A stretch of DNA of 64,000 nucleotides from Beaufortia kweichowensis (lineage: Eukaryota > Chordata > Actinopteri > Cypriniformes > Gastromyzontidae): positions 3,945,988 to 4,009,987 of the forward strand of contig CM032794.1 of assembly GCA_019155185.1 (NCBI GenBank). The letters run 5' to 3'. This document shows, piece after piece, positions 60,401-64,000 of the stretch. Under the pieces are notes generated by a model. That model did not search any database. It worked only from the letters and a program-made list of their open reading frames with translations, and was not told the origin of the DNA. A program made the translations under genes and the position numbers. Every line of letters begins with the position of its first letter. The stretch's first letter is position 1.

Positions 60401-63012
60401 ATTTTTGTTCTCAATGGACAAAACCTGTGCAGTATTTATACTGCCATTCTTTACAACAAAGTTTTTTGAAGAACTGTTCTTCTCTCTATTAGGGCATACA
60501 TCACATTTTTGTATAATAGTCTATTTTTACCATTACATTTTTCATTTTATTTCTTTACATTACATTGCTTTTGCAAGTGTTGGCCAAAGCATCCAGAGTC
60601 AGATCCTTTACACTTTTGTTGAAAGAATATGTAATGAAAACAAGTGTGTGTCACAGGGGCCGCCAAAAAGACATTACATTTTTAAACATTACATAAAACA
60701 TTAAATTATTTGTTCAATGTAATTTAATGAACAATTACCTGCAACCATGTTTAAATAGCTATGGGTAAATGTTTTTGACCCTGTCTGTGTAATCCATGCT
60801 AAGATCTCATGATCTAATTATGAGATAAAGAGCTTTAAAGGTCATTCATTTTGCTGATTTCAATCTTTCAGATGACCTTTTCAAATGGCATCAGTCAATG
60901 TCAGAAATTATATTTTCTTATATGTTCTTTACATAATGTACTGTAGGATGATTTTATGTAGAAAACAGTAAATCACAAACAAATGACTTAAGCTGGGTTA
61001 TCACAGAAAGGGTCACAATTCATAACATTTTCCCCGCCTGTTGCCCATAGATTTGTATACTGTTTATAGGTGACGTCAGCCAAATTGAAAAGCCATTTCA
61101 GAAAACATTTTTATTATGACAGAACTGATGTGCACAGATGAAGTGTGAACAAACTTCCAGGAATGTGTAAAAAAAATTATTTTGCTTTATTCCTTTTACA
61201 GACAGATCATTCAAAGGTATGAATCAGCTGCATAACAATAACCCATTTTCTTTTACAGCTTATCGAACTATTTTTAAGACTTTTATTATAATGCTTATAG
61301 CAGCCTGGGGATTGCTATGACAGGTTAAAGTACAGTACTCTTCTCATGCATTACAGTACCTCAGTAATATTATCTCTGGAAATGAAAGCCTGCCAGAAGA
61401 CTCTCAGGGGAACACAAGTGAAAAGAAACTGTCTCTCACAAGCCAGTGTTCAATTTTCTTTGCAAACAACAAATTGCATACAACTTTTCAACTCATTTTT
61501 TGCTTGAGAGGTTCCTTATTTGAAGAGTTCATCCACGAGTGAGCTTTATATGCATGAGAAAGCAAGCAGTGTTAAGTTCCTGACTTTAGCAGTAATGTGC
61601 CTCAGACAGAGGATTTCTGAAGAGACTGTCACGCTTGCCAGATGTTCTTTAGCCTCTTGGCTGCGTTCCTTATGTTCACCTTTTCTCTACAGTCAAAAAC
61701 ATGCACATTAACTCCACGTCGACATGTCAGTCAACATGTGATGAACTGAAGGACCATCTGGCGTGACTGCTGGTGATTCTGTTCACTCCGGACAAACGCC
61801 ACTGGTGTTAATTGCTCATGAAACGTGTTTATACAAGGACTCTTCTCTGGCAGGAAATGACATCATCAACACATTTAACAGTTTCCTTATAAATCTCAGA
61901 CTTGTTTGGCACACATTCTGTGAGACGTTAGTCATTTCCTGCCGAATATGATCATGCTCAAGTTCAGAGATATGCTGCTTCTATTTTTATTTATTTATTT
62001 ATCATGAAATTAGAAAATGAGCCAATGGCGATGTTTGTCACTTTTCCAGAAATTCTCTCTTTAAAAGTTTTTTCACTTTCAATAGAGGTTAAGTATGACC
62101 ATCTGCTTAAGTGTTAATGTATTCATTTACAGAAGAGCTTTTGCATGACTGCTTCAGATGCAATATGCTAGATTCACCCCTTTATAACATGAGAAAAGCC
62201 CAACTTAGAAAATCAAGAGAGGTATACAAGTGCATTTGAAAGAAAAATAAGCCAAAATGACATCTTGCATGATGTCGTTTTTATGCATTTTGCATATTAA
62301 TGGCTCCAGATGCAACTAAATATATAAATAAATGGACTAAACATAATTAAAAAATTCAAACTGATTGAAATTCAAAGAAATACTAAATGCTGTAAACTTA
62401 TTTTAGTAGTTTTTATATGAGTTAACATTTATTCTACATGAAGTATTTCCAGAAACTTTAAATGATATTAAAAATCAGTGTTTACAATGCCATCTTTAAA
62501 AAAAAATATGTTTTATTTTATAGACCATGGTGGAATAACATGACATTAAATATTCACATTTTGATCTCAATATATTATCTTTAAGTTATCTATATAGCTA
62601 ACTGTATTTTAATAAAGATAGCTTTACTGCATATTGACAGTACTTAACTAAATTTAGGTAAAAATGTATTTGACAGATTATATGGGAATAAATCCTCTGT
62701 CTTCTGTGCAGAAATTGAATAATTAAAAATATTGGCAGCCAGGCTTTTTCCTTCAGATTATCCACTGTACATACTGAATCATCTGTTAGTTTTGTTCAGT
62801 TCTGAATCATTGTTTTATTTGTTTCTCTTCTTTTTCTCTCATTGCAGAATGTATACTACACCAGCACTCAGCAGTTATTCGTGGGCATCTTAAGCCCCAC
62901 TATTGATGATGATGATAACAAGTGCCTGGTGGATGTGAACGGCAGACCGCGACTCATTGAGTGCAGCTACGCTGTTTCCAAGCGCATGAAGCTCCACTGG
63001 CGCTTTACTCAG
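12774..63012 (+). CDS. galnt18: Polypeptide N-acetylgalactosaminyltransferase 18 (10 of about 11 coding exons; 3' end outside window)
   Basis: Member of the GT27 family, whose enzymes transfer GalNAc from UDP-GalNAc to Ser/Thr to start mucin-type O-glycosylation in the Golgi/ER. The join is 12774-13011, 35126-35321, 36706-36872, 42218-42401, 42973-43170, 44018-44132, 50746-50931, 53756-53893, 56184-56279, 62848-63012. It gives 561 codons with no stop; every junction is GT-AG and phase-consistent. Seen in order: a short cytosolic tail with one membrane segment (about 12-35), a charged stem with likely coiled coil (about 52-79), the GT-A catalytic domain (about 155-430) with metal motif D253-A-H255, the YGGEN motif at 356-360 and H384, then a ricin-type lectin domain from about 480. 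The protein closely resembles mammalian GALNT18 as I remember it (607 residues). Family knowledge: Y-subfamily members (GALNT8, 9, 17, 18) show little or no transferase activity in standard assays, so the biochemical role is uncertain. The final exon is missing only because the window ends. Confidence 0.95.
14735..15100 (+). repeat. Local tandem duplication, 200-bp period (intron 1)
   Basis: GGGTCATATTTCACTGATTC with CGCTGCTTTTTGATATAGTC at 14735 recurs at 14932 as GGGTCATTTTATTTCACTG and CGCTGCTTTTGATATAGTC. Both continue to GCAC(C/T)TCTATAAT and AAGTTCCAGTAA. The second copy has extra bases in the middle (about 14990-15025). Confidence 0.85.
19483..19545 (+). repeat. Dispersed repeat TTTTGCCTCTCTATCGCCAT, copy 1 (intron 1)
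   Basis: Shares TTTTGCCTCTCTATCGCCAT, CTCTGTTTAAAATATAAAA and GCAGGTTACTTTACA with copies at 38431 and 55969. I do not recognise the family. Confidence 0.75.
21357..21437. repeat. (TA)n / (TATG)n compound microsatellite (intron 1)
   Basis: TATATATATA, then GTATGTATGTATGTATGTAT, then a long TATATA run. A chance ORF crosses it. Confidence 0.95.
25451..25550 (+). repeat. 100-bp direct repeat, copy A (intron 1)
   Basis: Shares AAGCTGTTGGTTTAGCACAT with CCACACCTGTGATATACAGT, GACACATAATGTCTGTCG and TGATTATTTT, closely matching 27503-27612. Family unknown. Confidence 0.8.
25804..26027 (+). mobile_element. MITE with TGACCCTG(C/T)CTGTGAAAACC terminal repeats, copy 1
   Basis: Left end TGACCCTGCCTGTGAAAACC and right end GGTTTTCACAGACAGGGTCA form terminal inverted repeats around about 180 bp. 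The interior ACATTAAATCATCCTACATAA and ACATTCTGTGAAAATAT also occurs, reversed, at 29213 and 60778. Confidence 0.75.
27503..27612 (+). repeat. 100-bp direct repeat, copy B (intron 1)
   Basis: Reads AAGCTGTTGGTTTGGCGCAT, CCACATGTGTGACATACAGT and GACATAATGTTTGTCACTG, the diverged partner of copy A about 2.05 kb upstream, in the same orientation. Confidence 0.8.
27888..27990 (+). mobile_element. Left end of a hAT-like repeat (TAGGGCTGTGCCGATA type)
   Basis: TAGGGCTGTGCCGATAAACG followed by alternating CGATA/ATCG motifs is a familiar start of non-autonomous hAT elements in fish. A possible right end, ATAGCCCTAG, lies at about 28818-28828, but target duplications do not match, so the full extent is unknown. 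Confidence 0.5.
29066..29140 (+). mobile_element. Fragment of TTAA-family MITE left half
   Basis: CCCCAAAATAATAATTCT, TTTACTCACCCCAATGTTG and TTCAAACACATTTG follow the order of the family consensus. No terminal repeats remain. Confidence 0.5.
29213..29390 (-). mobile_element. Same TGACCCTG MITE family, copy 2, reverse orientation
   Basis: Ends are TGACTCTTTCTGTGAAATCC and CTTTTCACAGGCAGG. The interior ATATTTTCACAGAATGTTCT and TTATGTAGAATGATTTTATG is the reverse of copy 1. Confidence 0.65.
31762..32067 (+). mobile_element. Complete palindromic MITE, TTAA-flanked, in galnt18 intron 1
   Basis: Bounded by TTAA on both sides, with terminal repeats AAGGGATAGTTCAC and GTGAACTATCCCTT. Inside it carries a perfect 40-bp inverted repeat (31851-31890 and 31928-31967) holding GCTGGTTACCGGCACCC. 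A close relative lies at 38688. No ORF is present, so it is non-autonomous. Confidence 0.9.
32349..32373. repeat. (GA)n microsatellite (intron 1)
   Basis: About 11 uninterrupted GA units. Confidence 0.95.
35126..35321 (+). CDS. galnt18: galnt18 coding exon 2 (residues 80-145): stem and start of luminal domain
   Basis: The acceptor is CTGACAG|AG and the donor is GAAGG|GTAAGT, a strong consensus. Joined to exon 1 the phase-1 codon reads Glu. The exon encodes the variable stem followed by the conserved FSHWGQDL and FQYYGYNGYLSDRLSMDRPIP stretches that precede the catalytic domain in this subfamily. No stop occurs in the used frame. The local GC content is clearly higher than in the flanking intron. 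Confidence 0.93.
35322..36705 (+). other. galnt18: galnt18 intron 2 (1.4 kb)
   Basis: GTAAGT donor, CTCCAG acceptor. AT-rich, with the microsatellite at its 3' end. Nothing else recognised. Confidence 0.9.
36543..36697 (+). repeat. (TC)n/(TG)n compound microsatellite forming the intron 2 polypyrimidine tract
   Basis: Blocks of CTCTCTCTCT separated by TGTGTG or TGTATC repeat over about 155 bp and end 8 bases before exon 3. The tract supplies the pyrimidines for the exon 3 acceptor. Chance ORFs on both strands across it are low-complexity (LSLSLSV, RERERE) and not genes. Confidence 0.95.
36706..36872 (+). CDS. galnt18: galnt18 coding exon 3 (residues 145-200): first part of GT-A domain
   Basis: The acceptor TCACTCCAG|G lies directly against a (TC)n/(TG)n microsatellite. 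The donor is AACG|GTACGT. The exon encodes the N-terminal Rossmann-like strand segment SIVFIFVNEALSVILRSIHS and LLKEIILVDDNS, the UDP-binding start of the GT27 domain. Residues N148-I-S150 form an N-glycosylation sequon. Exon length is 167 bp, so skipping it would shift the frame. Confidence 0.95.
37165..37225 (-). mobile_element. SINE 3'-tail fragment (intron 3)
   Basis: CTTTATCCAAAGCGAATTACA is the reverse of the GTAAGTCGCTTTGGATAAA core shared by many fish SINE tails. Only the tail is recognisable. Confidence 0.55.
38431..38490 (+). repeat. Dispersed repeat TTTTGCCTCTCTATCGCCAT, copy 2 (intron 3)
   Basis: Reads TTTTTGCCTTTCTATCGCCA, CTCTGTTTGAAATATAAAAT and GCAAGTTACTTT in the same order as copies 1 and 3. 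Confidence 0.75.
38688..39000 (+). mobile_element. Second palindromic MITE of the same subfamily, in galnt18 intron 3
   Basis: Closely similar to the copy at 31762 along its whole length and in the same orientation. The internal palindrome is kept as a perfect 35-bp pair (38793-38827 and 38865-38899). The left TTAA is intact; the right end reads TTCAA, a decayed terminus, and GTGAAC has been replaced by T-rich sequence. Confidence 0.9.
40562..40867 (+). mobile_element. hAT-like MITE with long terminal inverted repeats
   Basis: The left end CAGTAACACTTTACAATAAG is matched by TTTATTGTAAAGTGTTACTG at the right end, one mismatch apart. Subterminal motifs such as GTTAGTTAATGCATTAA and TTAACTAATGCTAACAAAT are typical of a widespread fish MITE group. 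No matching 8-bp target duplication is visible, so the hAT assignment is by resemblance. Confidence 0.8.
42218..42401 (+). CDS. galnt18: galnt18 coding exon 4 (residues 201-262): metal-binding DAH motif
   Basis: The acceptor is a clean pyrimidine run ending CTCCCAG|AT; the donor is GGCTG|GTGGGT. The exon encodes ELKEKLQDFV, KPGFIKVVRHSKQEGLIRSR and ends in ALFDAHVEFNAGW. D253 and H255 form the DxH motif that in GT27 enzymes coordinates the divalent metal bound to UDP-GalNAc; both are kept here. Flanking phases match exons 3 and 5. Confidence 0.95.
42402..42972 (+). other. galnt18: galnt18 intron 4 (571 bp)
   Basis: GTGGGT donor and TTTTCAG acceptor. Holds a MITE left end at 42566. Confidence 0.9.
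42566..42640 (+). mobile_element. Solo left end of TTAA-family MITE in intron 4
   Basis: TTAAAGGGACAGTTCACC at 42566 followed by AAAACAAAAATCTGTG and CTCAACCTTACGTTGG, matching the family's first 75 bases loosely. The rest is missing. Confidence 0.6.
42973..43170 (+). CDS. galnt18: galnt18 coding exon 5 (residues 262-328): catalytic domain middle part
   Basis: The acceptor is TGTTTTCAG|G, completing W262 with the last two bases of exon 4. The exon encodes AEPILQRIKEDRTRIISPSF, the acidic EIEEYP segment, and GFDWELWCRYLNP, then WWNLNNSTAPIR. Residues N322-S-T form a glycosylation sequon also present in the mammalian protein as I remember it. The donor AG|GTTTTC is weak (see findings), but codon phase and the exon 6 match support it. 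Confidence 0.92.
43171..44017 (+). other. galnt18: galnt18 intron 5 (847 bp)
   Basis: GTTTTC donor, TTTCTAG acceptor. The middle (about 43490-43630) is almost pure AT with TATATT palindromes. Confidence 0.9.
44018..44132 (+). CDS. galnt18: galnt18 coding exon 6 (residues 328-366): YGGEN motif
   Basis: The acceptor is TGACTTTCTAG|G and the donor GTGAGG|GTGAGA. The exon encodes SPALIGCFVVDRQYFEEIGL then LLDEGMEIYGGENVELGVR. In most active GALNTs the equivalent motif is WGGEN; here residue 356 is Tyr, as in Y-subfamily members. The exon ends in phase 0. Confidence 0.95.
44830..45060 (-). pseudogene. Tc1/mariner transposase remnant (intron 6)
   Basis: On the minus strand a short stretch reads VMLWGCFSSAANGRLVKIE, a close match to the conserved VMVWGCFS...GRLV segment of Tc1-like transposases. 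After a frameshift it continues as MDGAKYCNLF and then GNLFQHS, again matching the family. Stops and frameshifts make it non-functional. The inverted repeats were not located. The relic probably extends beyond these borders. Confidence 0.65.
47262..47405 (-). mobile_element. tRNA-derived SINE fragment (intron 6)
   Basis: On the minus strand GTGGCTCTCCTGGTAAAGTA resembles a tRNA A box region and CATGGGTTCCATCTC a B box, as in fish tRNA-derived SINEs (consensus GGTTCGATCCC). The copy is degraded. It is not a functional tRNA gene. Confidence 0.65.
48720..48830. repeat. Imperfect (TG)n tract (intron 6)
   Basis: Runs of GTGTGTG broken by TTT and GGT; minus-strand His/Thr-rich ORFs here are artefacts. 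Confidence 0.8.
48880..48929. repeat. (GAATA)n pentanucleotide microsatellite (intron 6)
   Basis: About nine AGAAT units in a row, preceded by related AATAGACAATAGA units from about 48660 on. Confidence 0.95.
50746..50931 (+). CDS. galnt18: galnt18 coding exon 7 (residues 367-428): end of Gal/GalNAc-T motif
   Basis: The acceptor is TGTTTGTAG|G and the donor CAGGAG|GTGAGA; length 186 bp, phase 0 at both ends. The exon encodes VWQCGGSVEVLPCARIAHIE, with H384 at the position of the third metal-ligand His of GT27 enzymes, then RRNALRVAEVWMDEFKSHVY. This is the most conserved part of the family and fixes the gene identity. Confidence 0.96.
51344..51508. repeat. AAAGGTTCT/TGCCATAGAAGAACC interspersed repeat, copy 1 (intron 7)
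   Basis: Contains TGCCATAGAAGAACCATTTT, CCAAAGAACCTTTAAA and GTGAAGAACCTTT, hallmarks of a common palindromic fish repeat. A related copy lies at 59607. Confidence 0.6.
51513..52090 (-). mobile_element. Probable 3' end of an L1-like non-LTR retrotransposon (intron 7)
   Basis: On the minus strand a reading frame contains QFYNVWKPYISSLETDLSSF, resembling the C-terminal tail of fish L1 reverse transcriptases (FYxxWxPF). The sequence ends downstream in CAATAAACATACTG followed by an A-rich run, as expected of a polyadenylated 3' end. It is 5'-truncated and degraded. A processed transcript of another origin is the alternative. Confidence 0.5.
53756..53893 (+). CDS. galnt18: galnt18 coding exon 8 (residues 429-474): catalytic domain C-terminus and linker
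   Basis: The acceptor GTGTCATCAG|G follows a short (TG)n run; the donor is GGAGTG|GTGAGT. Length 138 bp, phase 0. The exon encodes DSGIDIGDITERKALRKRLQ and CKTFRWYLVNIYPEMRMYTD, the end of the catalytic domain and the link to the lectin domain. Confidence 0.95.
55571..55702 (+). repeat. Nested direct repeats (intron 8)
   Basis: A 19-bp unit TGATGTAATTCAACAGTTA is repeated exactly at 55602-55620 and 55621-55639. An outer unit TTTTCAGACA...CCGGTTAGTTTGTG occurs at 55572-55603 and 55671-55702. Confidence 0.9.
55969..56030 (+). repeat. Dispersed repeat TTTTGCCTCTCTATCGCCAT, copy 3 (intron 8)
   Basis: Reads TTTTGCCTCTCTATCACCAT, CTCCATCTGAAACAATACTG and CAGGTTGTTTTACA. It lies about 150 bp before exon 9. 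Confidence 0.65.
56184..56279 (+). CDS. galnt18: galnt18 coding exon 9 (residues 475-506): start of ricin-type lectin domain
   Basis: The acceptor is TTTTCCTTTAG|C and the donor CCTCAG|GTGAGT; length 96 bp, phase 0. The exon encodes LKNSLKSDLCLDQGP and IPILYLCHGMTPQ. The CLD...C.G pattern is the first repeat of the beta-trefoil lectin fold attached to GALNTs. Confidence 0.93.
59607..59790. repeat. AAAGGTTCT/TGCCATAGAAGAACC interspersed repeat, copy 2 (intron 9)
   Basis: Starts CACACTCTTTAAAATAAAGG, with TGCCATAGAAAAACTATTTT and GGTTCTATGGATGTTAAAGG. The two halves are roughly inverted copies. Degraded. Confidence 0.6.
60778..61016 (-). mobile_element. Same TGACCCTG MITE family, copy 3, reverse orientation (intron 9)
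   Basis: Left end TGACCCTGTCTGTGTAATCC, right end GGTTATCACAGAAAGGGTCA. The interior ATGTTCTTTACATAATGT and GGATGATTTTATGTAGAAAA matches copy 2. A possible further right-end fragment, TTTTTCACATACAGGGTCAC, lies near 58311. Confidence 0.7.
62848..63012 (+). CDS. galnt18: galnt18 coding exon 10 (residues 507-561): lectin domain middle repeat
   Basis: The acceptor TCTCATTGCAG|A follows a long pyrimidine tract; the donor is ACTCAG|GTAATA. Length 165 bp, phase 0. The exon encodes NVYYTSTQQLFVGILSPT, an acidic DDDD run at 526-529, then KCLVDVNGRPRLIECSY and KLHWRFTQ. The remaining lectin repeat and stop codon must lie past position 64000. Confidence 0.95.
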
Positions 63013-64000
63013 GTAATATTCAACTTTACTTACTGTACAGAGTAAAATGTCATATCAGAGCACCAGCAACTATAGACAAAATAATTTTACAAAACAATAT
63101 TTAAAATAGCTATTCTCTATTGGAATAGCTGGTCACAAGCATACTGTATGCAATAGTGTTATGCTTGTGTACCGGCTAGTCTGTAAATTTAAAAAGATTT
63201 AGTTGATCAGTTCCATATGATTTTGAGGAAAAAGCAAGCATGAAGGTCCAACCCTAACCTCACCCCTAAACACAAGTGTCATGTATAAATGAGATTAAAT
63301 GAATTAGCCACCAATTAACTAAAACATGAAATAGTTACAGTACACATTGCCATGAGATGGATTTGGTCATTTGTTCACTGCGAGACCTCAGAGAGCTCTA
63401 ATTAGAGCCCATAAAGGTCAGACAGAGTCATAAATACCTCAACTCCATTCATACGTGAAGACCAAAAACATGAACTCTCACTTTCATGAATTCACATATT
63501 CATAAAATGATGGAAACAAGTCGTGACACGGTGGTAAATCTCAGAAGGTTTAATCCCAGAGGAAAAGTTAATGCTTAGGGGGGTTCTTAGGAGACGAGAG
63601 AGTTTTGTGTTACAGTATGTTTCATTTCTGTGTATTATTTTGATTATTTATCTGCAAAATGTTTGTATGTTTTTTTAATGAACGCTCCCTCACGTTTGTG
63701 TTCATGTGTACACGTCACATTTGTTATGGCTGCAGGCAATGCTTCAATCTAATCCCAATCCCACACATCAACACTGAATCAAGTCTGTCATTTAAATTGA
63801 CAGAAAATTGTTGATTCTCTTCATACACTCGGTGTAAGACTACAGTGCATAGAAGCACAAATAATTATTCAAAACATTGTTTTTAAGTAGGTTTTGATGT
63901 AGACCTTCATCTCTGGGAATGTGGGAGACGGGTCGTGTAACCAGTGATGCTGAACTACATGCATGTTAGATAGCTCACATGCTTAAATGAAGTAGTTTAA
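63013..64000 (+). other. galnt18: Start of galnt18 intron 10
   Basis: GTAATA donor after exon 10. No further exon and no recognised repeat appears before the window ends. Confidence 0.85.

Larger units (their letters stand above)
56280..62847 (+). other. galnt18: galnt18 intron 9 (6.6 kb)
   Basis: Contains the GGTTCT repeat (59607) and the TGACCCTG MITE (60778). Stretches near 58980-59170 and 61500-61950 are less AT-rich, without recognisable coding sense. Confidence 0.9.

Noticed and set aside
1..64000. CRISPR arrays, operons, integrons or other prokaryotic systems
   Set aside because: No regularly spaced repeats or tightly packed ORFs; splice structure shows vertebrate nuclear DNA.

Overview
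The window is vertebrate nuclear DNA, most likely from a cyprinid teleost (zebrafish, carp or goldfish relatives). The evidence is AT-rich sequence, short exons split by long GT-AG introns, abundant microsatellites, and several dispersed repeats typical of cyprinid genomes. These repeats include TTAA-flanked GGGATAGTTCACCC-type MITEs, a hAT-like CAGTAACACTTTACAATAAG MITE, tRNA-derived SINE pieces, Tc1 relics and an L1-like 3' end. I see no prokaryotic or viral gene organisation. Nearly all small open reading frames are chance ORFs.

One protein-coding gene is present, on the + strand: galnt18, encoding polypeptide N-acetylgalactosaminyltransferase 18 of the Y subfamily of GALNTs. I reconstructed ten coding exons by splice sites, reading phase and family resemblance: 12774-13011, 35126-35321, 36706-36872, 42218-42401, 42973-43170, 44018-44132, 50746-50931, 53756-53893, 56184-56279 and 62848-63012. 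They join without a stop into 561 codons. They cover the membrane anchor, stem, catalytic domain and most of the ricin-type lectin domain. The last exon (about 45-50 residues, with the final QxW-type repeat and stop) lies beyond the right edge. Whether this is the a or b teleost paralogue cannot be decided here.

Layout: 1-12.5 kb is upstream intergenic DNA with several MITEs, a striking 43-bp-arm perfect hairpin at 1.8 kb, and a CpG-bearing promoter-like patch at 11.55 kb. The promoter, 5' leader and exon 1 lie at about 12.4-13.0 kb. Intron 1 (22.1 kb) holds repeats, local duplications and several candidate conserved non-coding elements. From 35.1 to 63.0 kb, exons 2-10 are separated by introns of 0.6 to 6.6 kb, and 63.0-64.0 kb is the start of intron 10.

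I found no clearly new biological system. The best leads are the perfect hairpin at 1782-1878, a MITE subfamily with a preserved internal 35-40 bp palindrome, a long (TC)n/(TG)n microsatellite serving as the polypyrimidine tract of exon 3, a weak GTTTTC donor after exon 5, overlapping upstream ORFs at the galnt18 start, and an NRF1/ETS-type promoter-like patch 1.2 kb upstream of the start codon.
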